Shown here piece by piece: positions 8,529-16,267 of a stretch of DNA of 64,000 nucleotides. The position numbers were made by a program, and so were the translations under genes. The notes below the pieces were generated by a model. It was not told where the DNA came from and did no database searches. It was given only the letters and a program-made list of their open reading frames with translations. How positions within the stretch are numbered: the first letter of the stretch is position 1; every line of letters starts with the position of its first letter. The stretch is from Exiguobacterium sp. KRL4 (lineage in GTDB: Bacteria > Bacillota > Bacilli > Exiguobacteriales > Exiguobacteriaceae): contig NZ_MOLV01000010.1 in assembly GCF_001870785.1 (NCBI RefSeq), positions 1-64,000 of the forward strand, in the 5' to 3' direction.

Positions 8529-9575
8529 ATGAAAAAAATCGTAGCAGTCAGTACATTGGCGCTCCTCCTTGCAGGTTGTAATCCTGGGGATCAGGAAGCG
8601 GAAAAAGACACAAAATCAGAAGAACAGGCGAATCAAAACGCAGACGAAAAGGTCGCACAAGATAATGAAAAAAGTGATGCCGAAGTAGCAAAAGAAAAAG
8701 AAGCGGCTGAAGCGAAAAAAGAAGCCGAGGCAAAAGCCGAAGCGGAGAAAAAAGTGGAAGAACAAGCAACCGCTGACCAACAAGCAGCCGAAGACAAAGC
8801 GGCAGCCGACAAAAAGGCAGCTGAAGAAAAAACCGCTGAAGATAAGACGGATGAATCAGCAACAGAAGAAAAAACAGATGAGACAACAGAAGAGAAGAAA
8901 GACGACGGAAAAACCGATTCTGCACAGGATCCGGAACCGGCGAAACCATCAAAACCGGAGTCAGAGACACCGGACGTCGATAAATCGGATACGAAAGCGG
9001 ATCTGTCCCTCGGCCAGCTAGTCGTCGTCAACAAAAAGTACAGCTTGCCGATCGACTATAAACCGTCGGATCTGGTTGTACCTGATGTCAGCTTCTCTTA
9101 CTCGGGTGTGCTTGAACAAAGTTACATGCGGGCACCGGCAGCGAAACAAATGGAAAAAATGTTCGCAGCAGCAAAAGCAGACGGCGTCACATTAAATGCG
9201 GTCAGTGGTTTCCGCTCAGGCGCACGTCAAACGGTTCTGTACAACAACTATGTCGCGCGTGACGGAAAAGAAGCAGCCGATCAGTACTCGGCCCGTCCGG
9301 GTCACAGTGAACACCAGACCGGGCTTGTTTTTGACATCTCAGCCCCAAGTGTCGGCAATGGATTGACGGCAGCGCTTGGTGATACAAAAGAAGGAAAATG
9401 GATTGCGGACAACGCAGCGAAGTATGGATTCATCGTCCGGTACGATCGTGGATTCCAGTCACGGACGGGTTACACGTATGAGCCGTGGCATATTCGTTAC
9501 GTCGGTGTTGGTCCAGCCACACAAATTAAAAATAATGGACAGACTCTCGAAGAATATATGAAGGTCGGTCACTAA
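8529..9575 (+). CDS. VanY-type D-alanyl-D-alanine carboxypeptidase lipoprotein
   Basis: A 348-residue lipoprotein. The signal peptide ends in lipobox LLAGC (Cys about 17). Residues about 20-155 are a highly charged, low-complexity Glu/Lys/Ala/Asp tether rich in repeats such as ADKKAAEEK. The C-terminal 180 residues are a peptidase M15B/VanY domain with SGFRSG, the zinc motif GHSEHQTGLVFD and EPWHIRYVG. Such enzymes trim the terminal D-Ala from muropeptides at the outer face of the membrane. The long tether probably lets the domain reach into the wall. The single gene is followed closely by plsY (start 18 bases after the stop), possibly co-transcribed. Confidence 0.9.
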   Translation: MKKIVAVSTLALLLAGCNPGDQEAEKDTKSEEQANQNADEKVAQDNEKSDAEVAKEKEAAEAKKEAEAKAEAEKKVEEQATADQQAAEDKAAADKKAAEEKTAEDKTDESATEEKTDETTEEKKDDGKTDSAQDPEPAKPSKPESETPDVDKSDTKADLSLGQLVVVNKKYSLPIDYKPSDLVVPDVSFSYSGVLEQSYMRAPAAKQMEKMFAAAKADGVTLNAVSGFRSGARQTVLYNNYVARDGKEAADQYSARPGHSEHQTGLVFDISAPSVGNGLTAALGDTKEGKWIADNAAKYGFIVRYDRGFQSRTGYTYEPWHIRYVGVGPATQIKNNGQTLEEYMKVGH

Positions 9576-9592
9576 TACGTTGGAGGTTGACC

Positions 9593-10213
9593 ATGATTGA
9601 AATCATCGGGATTTTAATTTTAGGCTATTTGCTCGGATCGATTCCGTTTGCCCTGCTTGTCGGAAAATGGGGACACGGCATTGATATCCGCCAGCATGGC
9701 AGTGGGAATCTAGGCACGACGAATACGTTTCGGGTGCTTGGAAAAAAGGCGGGGATCATCGTCCTGATTGGTGATCTCGGTAAGGGCGCAGTAGCCAGTC
9801 TCGTACCAATCCTACTTGGATCAGAATTACATCCCTTATTTGCCGGGTTAGCAGCGGTCATCGGTCACATCTATCCGATTTTCGCGAAGTTCAAGGGAGG
9901 GAAGGCAGTCGCGACGTCTGGCGGAATGTTACTCGTTTCGAGTCCGATTCTGTTTCTCATCTTGTTGATTTCGTTTTTGACGACGTTACGATTCAGTCGG
10001 ATGGTGTCGCTCAGCTCGATCGTCGCCGCAAGCATCGGGATTGTCGCCGCCATCACGATCGGCATCGTCGAGCAGGACTGGATTGTCCCAACGTTCTTTA
10101 CGGTCCTTGCGCTGTTCGTCATCTTTAAACACCGCGAAAACATCAGTCGGATCCGTCAAGGGACGGAATCGAAGATTAACATGTTCGCGAAAGACAAAAA
10201 AGAAATCGATTGA
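9593..10213 (+). CDS. plsY: Glycerol-3-phosphate acyltransferase PlsY
   Basis: A 206-residue polytopic membrane enzyme that transfers acyl groups from acyl-phosphate to glycerol-3-phosphate, the first step of phospholipid synthesis. All three family motifs are present: GSGNLGTTNTFRVLG near 34-48, KFKGGKAVATSGG near 97-109, and HRENISRIRQGTE near 180-192. ATG 9593 is preferred over an in-frame TTG at 9587, because TTG 9587 directly follows GGAGG while the ATG is six bases away. In B. subtilis plsY is followed by parE/parC; here a DeoR regulator comes next. Confidence 0.97.
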   Translation: MIEIIGILILGYLLGSIPFALLVGKWGHGIDIRQHGSGNLGTTNTFRVLGKKAGIIVLIGDLGKGAVASLVPILLGSELHPLFAGLAAVIGHIYPIFAKFKGGKAVATSGGMLLVSSPILFLILLISFLTTLRFSRMVSLSSIVAASIGIVAAITIGIVEQDWIVPTFFTVLALFVIFKHRENISRIRQGTESKINMFAKDKKEID

Positions 10214-10218
10214 TTCGA

Positions 10219-10272
10219 GCCGGTGGATGTCCTCCTTCCTGTTAGGAAGCGCGGGGATTCACCGGCTTTTTT
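10219..10272 (+). terminator. plsY terminator
   Basis: GCCGGTG / CACCGGC stem with an inner CTTCCT / AGGAAG hairpin and a T6 tract. Confidence 0.8.
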
Positions 10273-10439
10273 AGTTATTTCGGACAGCCGAGGACTTTTG
10301 AAAACCGCTCTTTCTGAAAAATAAACGAATTCAACAACATTTCATAGGAATTACACGTTTTTTTACATCGGATTTACAAGACCTTTACAGACGTTCGCTA
10401 CACTAGAAGTAGTACTTGTCTGTGAAGGGAGTAGTTCAT

Positions 10440-11204
10440 GTGTCGTTATTAGGAGAGGAACGAAAATCACAAATCATGCAATGGCTCGAAGAAGAAGGAA
10501 AAGTCATGACGAAGGATTTGATTGACCGCCTGGATGTCTCCGGGGAGACAGTCCGGCGTTATCTCGAGGAACTCGAGCGCGAACGGCAACTGAAACGGGT
10601 CTACGGGGGAGCGATCTATCAAGGGGGCAAACAAGAGTCACCGGTTTCAAGACGGACCGATCAATTGTCCCGCCGGCTGGCGCGGTATGCGAAAGGTTGG
10701 CTCGCGGACTACTCCTGTATCTTTTTAGGAAAAGGGGAGCCGGTCGAACATCTGTTACCGTATTTGAGCGGTGGGGCAACGATTGTCACGAACTCGCTGT
10801 CGATTGCCAGTCATCTCGAACAGTGCCGGGAAACCGGACCGTTTCATGGTGAAATCCGTTTGCTCGGCGGAACCGTCGATTCCTATGGACAGACGGTTGG
10901 GGTCGAAGTCTTGCAGGCGCTTGACGCCTACGCATTTGACGCGTCTTTTTTGACGTTCGATGGAGCTGAGATCGAACGGGGATTCGTCAGCGATGACATC
11001 GAGTCGTCGTTGATTCAAAAAGCCATCATTGGTCGGACGAAGGATGTCTATGCCTTTTTAGCGTGTGACGAATTCGAAGGAAACCGGAAGTATAAGGTTG
11101 CGGAATTCCGCCGCGCTAAAATCGTCCTCAGTCCCTCGACCTATCCGCCGTCTTGGGAGATGAAGCTGTTTAATGAACGGGTGAATTGGACCGTCGTCTC
11201 ATGA
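10440..11204 (+). CDS. DeoR-family transcriptional regulator
   Basis: A 254-residue DNA-binding protein. The N-terminal winged helix (about 3-58) shows ERKSQIMQWLEEEG and the recognition helix VSGETVRRYLEEL, ending in KRVYGGAI. The C-terminal domain is the ISOCOT-like sensor fold that usually binds a phosphorylated sugar (VTNSLSIASHL, RLLGG). The effector loop that normally reads like D-A-G-T-T is IFLGKGEPV here, so ligand binding may differ. GTG 10440 is chosen because AAGGGAG lies eight bases upstream; longer in-frame starts have no ribosome site. cutC starts 25 bases after its stop. The target is unknown. Confidence 0.85.
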   Translation: MSLLGEERKSQIMQWLEEEGKVMTKDLIDRLDVSGETVRRYLEELERERQLKRVYGGAIYQGGKQESPVSRRTDQLSRRLARYAKGWLADYSCIFLGKGEPVEHLLPYLSGGATIVTNSLSIASHLEQCRETGPFHGEIRLLGGTVDSYGQTVGVEVLQALDAYAFDASFLTFDGAEIERGFVSDDIESSLIQKAIIGRTKDVYAFLACDEFEGNRKYKVAEFRRAKIVLSPSTYPPSWEMKLFNERVNWTVVS

Positions 11205-11229
11205 TACACTAGGGCGGGAGGGATGTATC

Positions 11230-11895
11230 ATGTTAGAAATCATTGCAGCAACAGTAGAAGAAGCAACAGCCGCCGAGCGGGCGGGAGCCGACCGGCTTGA
11301 GCTGGTCTCGGCCTTATCAGAAGGCGGATTGACGCCGAGTTACGGATTGATTCGGCAAGTCTTGTCTTCGGTCGAGATTCCGGTCCATGTCCTCGTGCGA
11401 CCACACAGCAAATCGTTTGTCTATTCGAAAGCCGATCAGGAAACGATCATCACGGACATCGATCTGATCCGGGAACTGGGGGCAGCCGGAATTGTCGTCG
11501 GTTCATTGACGGCAGACGGACGCGTCGACGAAGGGTTCCTCGGACGCATCATCAAACATAAGGGCGATTTGTCGCTGACGTTCCACCGGGCGATCGACAG
11601 CAGTCGTGACATCGTGGAAGCGGCTGAAGTATTGGCTGATTTTCCGGAGGTCGACCGAATCTTAACGTCAGGCGGACACGCGACGGCACTAGAAGGTCAA
11701 GCTGTCATCGCCCGATTGATTGAGCAACACCCCGACTTGATCGTCTTGCCGGGTTCCGGCATCACGGTCGAGCGGGCGGAAGAATTACTTAAAGCAACCC
11801 AGGCAACCGAGCTACATGTCGGATCCGCCGTTCTTGTGGACGGTCAAGTTGATGCTGATAAAGTCGCGGCGCTGAAAAAGTTGCTTGCGCGTTAA
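11230..11895 (+). CDS. cutC: CutC-family protein
   Basis: A 221-residue TIM-barrel protein of the CutC family, historically linked to copper homeostasis, although a direct copper role is disputed. Signature stretches include GADRLELVSALSEGGLTPS (about 19-37), PVHVLVRPHSKSFVYS and LTFHRAIDSS. It is probably co-transcribed with the DeoR gene. Cytoplasmic; the reaction is unknown. Confidence 0.93.
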   Translation: MLEIIAATVEEATAAERAGADRLELVSALSEGGLTPSYGLIRQVLSSVEIPVHVLVRPHSKSFVYSKADQETIITDIDLIRELGAAGIVVGSLTADGRVDEGFLGRIIKHKGDLSLTFHRAIDSSRDIVEAAEVLADFPEVDRILTSGGHATALEGQAVIARLIEQHPDLIVLPGSGITVERAEELLKATQATELHVGSAVLVDGQVDADKVAALKKLLAR

Positions 11896-11933
11896 TCAAA
11901 AACATTAGCTTTCGTGATAGTTAACCTTATACG

Positions 11934-11971
11934 AAAAGAGGAGCAGACTTGAATCTGTTCCTCTTTTGTTA
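11934..11971 (+). terminator. cutC terminator
   Basis: AAAAGAGGAgCAGA / TCTGtTCCTCTTTT hairpin with a T tract. Confidence 0.8.
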
Positions 11972-12012
11972 TTTTGAAGAAACCACGCATTCACGAGATT
12001 CCTACAGGAAAA

Positions 12013-12110
12013 AGCGCAAATTTTTGCGCTGTCAGAGACAAACAAGACCCGCTTTCCTGCCCCAAAGGACAGGAAAACTGGCTTGTGTCTCGCCTGAGGA
12101 AAGCGAGTGA
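12013..12110. repeat. Multi-hairpin intergenic element
   Basis: A run of stems in about 100 bases of non-coding DNA: AGCGCAAA/TTTGCGCT (12013-12030), an AGACA-ACAAG / CTTGT-GTCT outer stem (12036-12090) enclosing TTTCCTG/CAGGAAA (12053-12076), and CTCGC/GCGAG (12089-12107). Read on the minus strand, the CTCGCTTTCC...GGCGAG style resembles degenerate GC-rich interspersed repeats seen between genes in Bacillaceae. That resemblance is from memory, and only one copy was noticed in this window. A structured small RNA is the alternative. Confidence 0.4.
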
Positions 12111-12280
12111 AGAAAAAGTGGTTTCAGTTGCATCGCTCTTTTAAGAACAGAAGGGAATCCAATTGTCACAGTTGCCCAAAAATCGACACATCTTGAATGG
12201 ATCGGGATAGGGATTGCTATTTTTTCAGGATAGACTACGGTAAACTATAACAGGAAAGTTGAAAGGTAAAGGAGCTCATC

Positions 12281-12919
12281 ATGACAAATCTACAGTACAA
12301 ACAAGCTGCACTCGCGACGCTGAAAGGAAAGTGGCTGACAGCGCTCAGCATCTCAATCGTCTATTTCTTGATCTTTGCGCTGGCTGCAAGCCGGATGTCG
12401 TTTGATCAAGACAATCTCGACAGCATGCTTCGCTTCGTCGCCTTGAACATCGTCGTGACGATTGTCCTCGCACCGGTTACGGTTGGACGGACGATTTCCT
12501 ACTTACGCCTCGTCCGTGGTGAGACGGCAGGGATTGGCACACTATTTGAAGGGTTTTCATCCATCCGCTTTTATCTGAAGGTAATGGCTGCCTATACGGT
12601 TGTCACGCTCCTCGTCTACTTGGGCTCTTTTTTGATCGTACCGGCCATCTATTTTTACTTGATGTATCGACTGGTTCCGTTTTTGTTGATCGACCGACGG
12701 GATCTGTCGTTTTTCCAAGTTCTTGGAGAAAGCCGACGGATGATGCATGGTCATAAATGGCGTCTTGCGAAACTCTACCTCAGTTTCATCCTTTGGGGGA
12801 TTCTCGCGTTACTCAGTACCGTCGGAGTTGTCCTGCTGACACCGTATTTCGATACGACGATGGCGCATTTCTATGAACAATTAAAAAAAGAGCAACAGAC
12901 AGCGACACGTTCAGCGTAA
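12281..12919 (+). CDS. DUF975-like integral membrane protein
   Basis: A 212-residue protein with about five membrane segments (near 17-35, 48-70, 100-120, 120-140 and 165-190). The opening QYKQAALATLKGKWLTA resembles the DUF975 family, in which a short helix ending in G-K-W precedes the first membrane span; later RLVPFLLIDRRDLSFFQVL also fits. These proteins have no assigned reaction. AAAGGAG precedes the ATG. Single gene with a bidirectional terminator. Confidence 0.72.
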   Translation: MTNLQYKQAALATLKGKWLTALSISIVYFLIFALAASRMSFDQDNLDSMLRFVALNIVVTIVLAPVTVGRTISYLRLVRGETAGIGTLFEGFSSIRFYLKVMAAYTVVTLLVYLGSFLIVPAIYFYLMYRLVPFLLIDRRDLSFFQVLGESRRMMHGHKWRLAKLYLSFILWGILALLSTVGVVLLTPYFDTTMAHFYEQLKKEQQTATRSA

Positions 12920-12920
12920 A

Positions 12921-12964
12921 AAAACGAGTCTGACCTCCCATCACTGGGTAGGTCAGACTCGTTT
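12921..12964. terminator. Bidirectional terminator
   Basis: Perfect 16-bp stem AAAACGAGTCTGACCT / AGGTCAGACTCGTTTT shared by the converging genes on both sides. Confidence 0.88.
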
Positions 12965-12978
12965 TGTCGTTTCGTCTC

Positions 12979-13860
12979 TTAACGTGACGGTGTTTTCTCT
13001 TTTAATAACAGGTAAAGAGCTTGTGTTCCGGATTCGGCATGACCGGACGCGGCCAATTCCTCATACAAGTCTTTAACGAGGGCGAGACCCGGTGTCGAAA
13101 TGCCCATCTCATCCGCACGTTCGAGTGCCAAACGCATATCTTTGATGAAGTGTTTGACGAAAAAGCCCGGTGAATAGTTTTCTGCGATGACACGCGGAAT
13201 CAAATTCTCGAGCGACCAGCTGCCGGCCGAGCCGCTTTTGATCGTCTCGACGAACTGTGTTGGATCGATGCCGGATTTCGTGACGAACAGTAGCATTTCC
13301 GCTGTTCCAATCATCGATCCGGCAATTGCGATCTGGTTGGCGAGTTTAGCCGACTGCCCTTGTCCCGGACCACCAAAGCGGGCGATCGATTTCCCCATCG
13401 CCTCGAACAACGGTTTGACTTTGTTGAATGCCTCTTCGTCACCGCCGACGAGAATCGCGAGTGTCCCGTTTTTTGCGCCGAGATCGCCGCCTGTGACCGG
13501 TGCGTCGAGCGCGTGAAGACCTGTTTGAGCGGCTTGTTCCGCAATCCGGATCGCGAGTGCGGGACTTGATGTCGTCATGTCAATGACGATCGTCCCCGGG
13601 TTAGCCGAAGCCAAAATGCCGTCCTCGGCGAAATAAATCTGTTCGACATCTTGCGGATACCCGACAATCGAGATGACGGCGTCGACATTTGTCACGGCCT
13701 CCTGAATCGTATCGACGATGACAGCACCGTCCTGCTCGAGCAGTAATCCTTTTTCTTTGGTCCGGTTATACCCTTTGACGGAAAAACCGGCTTTTAACAA
13801 GTTGCGAACCATTCCTTGCCCCATGACGCCTAATCCGATGAAGCCGATTGTTTTTGTCAT
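12979..13860 (-). CDS. NAD(P)-dependent beta-hydroxyacid dehydrogenase
   Basis: A 293-residue cytoplasmic oxidoreductase of the 3-hydroxyisobutyrate / tartronate-semialdehyde reductase family. It has the dinucleotide motif GFIGLGVMGQGM (6-17), substrate loop DAPVTGGDLGAKNGTL (near 117-132) and GPGQGQSAKLANQ (near 164-176) with the catalytic Lys. The exact substrate cannot be told from the sequence. Its ATG overlaps the stop of the upstream ABC exporter gene by four bases (ATGA), so the two are translationally coupled. Confidence 0.9.
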   Translation of the reverse strand: MTKTIGFIGLGVMGQGMVRNLLKAGFSVKGYNRTKEKGLLLEQDGAVIVDTIQEAVTNVDAVISIVGYPQDVEQIYFAEDGILASANPGTIVIDMTTSSPALAIRIAEQAAQTGLHALDAPVTGGDLGAKNGTLAILVGGDEEAFNKVKPLFEAMGKSIARFGGPGQGQSAKLANQIAIAGSMIGTAEMLLFVTKSGIDPTQFVETIKSGSAGSWSLENLIPRVIAENYSPGFFVKHFIKDMRLALERADEMGISTPGLALVKDLYEELAASGHAESGTQALYLLLKEKTPSR

Positions 13861-15605
13861 CTGTTACTCCCCCTTGTTGTTTCGGTTTGCCCGATGAATT
13901 GTTGCGTTACGAGTTTATTATACAAGACATTCGACGCGACGAGAGAGTCATGCGTCCCGATGCCGGAGACCCGTCCTTGTTCGAGAACAACGATTTGATC
14001 GGCATGGCGGACCGTTGCGAGACGGTGGGCGATGACGAATGTCGTCCGGCCTTCCATCAAACGTTCGAGGGCTTCCTGGACGACCCGTTCCGATTCCGAG
14101 TCGAGACTCGATGTCGCTTCATCGAGTAATAACAATTCGGGATCACGGAGCAACGCCCGGGCGATCGCAATCCGTTGCCGTTGTCCACCGGATAGTTTGA
14201 CCCCGCGTTCTCCGATTTCCGTTTCGTATCCGTTTGCGAACGAGCGGATGAATTCGTCGGCATTGGCCATCTCGGCCGCTTCCCGGATTTGTTGTTCCGT
14301 GACGTCCCCCGTCAACCCATACAACAGGTTGTCACGGATCGTCCCGGACAGGACCGGCGAATCTTGTGCGACATAGCCAATCGCATTACGCCAGCTCGCG
14401 AGCTCGAACTGGTTGATGGCATGTGGTCCCAGTTCGATCTGACCAGACGTCGGCAGATAAAACCGTTCGAGTAAGGCGAATAAGGTCGATTTCCCGGAGC
14501 CGCTTGGTCCGACGATCGCCGTCGTTTGACCACGTGGCAAGGAAAAGCTGACGTCATGCAGCAAGGTGGTGTCATCATAACCAAAGGACAACTGATTAAA
14601 ATGGACAGCTGAAAATGGTCGTTCGACGTGTCGTGTCCCGTCGTGTTCCGGCTGTTCTTCAAGGAGCTCGGAAATCCGTTCTGTCGCGCCACGTGCTTTT
14701 TGCAATTTAGAGATGAACTCCGTCATCATGATGAGAGGAGACATGATCTGGAACAGGTACAATGAAAAGGCGACGAGCTCACCGGCCGTGATCTGATTGG
14801 TCGAGACGCGGTAGGCACCGAAGCTGATGATGACAATCAACATCGAGGTCAGGGCGACATTAAAGACAGGTAACAAGATCGCTTGGATTTTTCCTTCTTT
14901 GACACCAAAACCAAACAGATGTTCAATCCGCGTCCGGCCTCGATCCATCTCGTATTCTTCCGTCGCTTGCGATTTGATCAAGCGGACTTCACCTAACATC
15001 TCCGCGAAAAATCCGGACAAGCCGGCCAGTTCTTTCTGAGTCTCGCGGGAAATTTGATGCAGTTTCCGGACGAGTGGAATGATGATCAGTAACGTAAACG
15101 GGACGGCAATCACCATGACGAGCGTCATCTGCCAATCGAGGAAAAATAAAATCGTGATCGCACCGACGATCGAGACGATTGACGTCAACAGACGGACGAG
15201 TTGTTCCGATAATAATTGTTGTAACGTCGTCGCATCATTGTTGAGACGGGAGACGAGTTCGCCTGACTTCGTTTCGTCATAGAACGGAATGGGTAAACTT
15301 AGCAAGTGTTTCCATAACATCGTCCGTAGATTCGCGACGATTCGCTGGCCAGCCACTTGGAGCCAGTAGATCGAAAAGGCATTGCTGACCATCTGGACGA
15401 CGAAAACGAGCACGAACAAGGTAATCAATCCCGGTGTGATCCGGTCGACGGAAAAATTATCAATCAACGATTTTAAGAACCAAGGAATCATCAGGGCGGC
15501 AAGCGCTTGAATGATGGAGACTGTCACGGCGGCGGATAGCAGTCCGATCGGTGGTTCGCTTTTCTTCAGTAGCGATAAAAATGATTTGAACGTTGCAGAT
15601 TTCAA
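13857..15605 (-). CDS. BmrA-like multidrug ABC exporter (half transporter)
   Basis: A 582-residue fused exporter. It has six membrane helices in the first 300 residues and a C-terminal ATPase with Walker A GPSGSGKST, signature LSGGQRQR, Walker B LLLLDEATSSLD and the H-loop IAHRL. Size and layout match BmrA/LmrA homodimeric drug or lipid exporters (589 residues for BmrA). The ORF continues upstream to 15671, but TTG 15605 has AGGAAAGGA at good distance and gives the family's usual length. Coupled to the downstream dehydrogenase gene. Substrate unknown. Confidence 0.9.
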   Translation of the reverse strand: MKSATFKSFLSLLKKSEPPIGLLSAAVTVSIIQALAALMIPWFLKSLIDNFSVDRITPGLITLFVLVFVVQMVSNAFSIYWLQVAGQRIVANLRTMLWKHLLSLPIPFYDETKSGELVSRLNNDATTLQQLLSEQLVRLLTSIVSIVGAITILFFLDWQMTLVMVIAVPFTLLIIIPLVRKLHQISRETQKELAGLSGFFAEMLGEVRLIKSQATEEYEMDRGRTRIEHLFGFGVKEGKIQAILLPVFNVALTSMLIVIISFGAYRVSTNQITAGELVAFSLYLFQIMSPLIMMTEFISKLQKARGATERISELLEEQPEHDGTRHVERPFSAVHFNQLSFGYDDTTLLHDVSFSLPRGQTTAIVGPSGSGKSTLFALLERFYLPTSGQIELGPHAINQFELASWRNAIGYVAQDSPVLSGTIRDNLLYGLTGDVTEQQIREAAEMANADEFIRSFANGYETEIGERGVKLSGGQRQRIAIARALLRDPELLLLDEATSSLDSESERVVQEALERLMEGRTTFVIAHRLATVRHADQIVVLEQGRVSGIGTHDSLVASNVLYNKLVTQQFIGQTETTRGSNR

Positions 15606-15738
15606 GTTGGCACATCCTTTCCTACCTATTGTCTGTTCTAAAGGAATTACGGTCAACTTCGAACGATTCACTTGACAGTAATTCCTTTCGTCAAGGACAC
15701 TAAAAGAAAGTGTTGGGAAATAAGGAGTGACATGATAC

Positions 15739-16179
15739 GTGAGAATATGGATTGATGCAGACGGATGTCCGGTCGTTGATCTGACGATTCATCTGAGTAC
15801 AGGGTTTGAGGTTTTTTTAGTCTGTGATACGGCACACCAATTTAGCCGGGAAGGCGCGACGACGATCACGATTGGTCAAGGGGCGGATGCCGTCGATTTT
15901 GCCATCGTTAATCGAATGGCCCCAGGCGATATCGTCGTGACTCAAGATTACGGTCTTGCAGCATTGTCACTGGCACGGAAAGGGCGCGCAATCGATCAGA
16001 ATGGGCGGATCTTCACGAACGAGAACATTGATTTTCTGTTACATACACGGCATGTCGGACAAGAGATTCGACGTGCAGGCGGACGAACAAAGGGACCAAA
16101 GAAGCGGACACGTCAGGAGGATCTGGCGTTTGAGCAGTCATTTGTCCGTTTGGTAGCGGATGCAAGCTCGATTTCTTAA
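15739..16179 (+). CDS. YqxD/YaiI-family protein (UPF0178)
   Basis: A 146-residue protein with MRIWIDADGCPVVDL at the start, VTQDYGLAALSLARKG near 73-88 and GGRTKGPKKRTRQE near 114-127, the hallmarks of the YaiI/YqxD (DUF188) family. The fold is PIN-like and conserved acidic residues suggest nucleic-acid processing, but no activity is proven. The start is GTG; AAGGAG lies somewhat far upstream. Confidence 0.92.
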   Translation: MRIWIDADGCPVVDLTIHLSTGFEVFLVCDTAHQFSREGATTITIGQGADAVDFAIVNRMAPGDIVVTQDYGLAALSLARKGRAIDQNGRIFTNENIDFLLHTRHVGQEIRRAGGRTKGPKKRTRQEDLAFEQSFVRLVADASSIS

Positions 16180-16220
16180 GGCGTAACAAGGTGAGATGCG
16201 ACGAAAAAAACTGCGTCCCA

Positions 16221-16229
16221 TGTTATAAT
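16221..16229 (+). promoter_or_regulatory. Extended -10 promoter of the kinase gene
   Basis: TGTTATAAT (TG-n-TATAAT) about 38 bases before the start codon. No good -35 was found, which is normal for extended -10 promoters. Confidence 0.5.
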
Positions 16230-16267
16230 TTTAGACAACTATTTACGAATTGGGAGGAAGAGGCGCA

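Noticed and set aside
8548-9034. Two minus-strand ORFs opposite the VanY-like lipoprotein
   Set aside because: They are low-complexity shadows (Ser/Ala- or Leu-rich) of the Glu/Lys/Ala tether and have no start signals.
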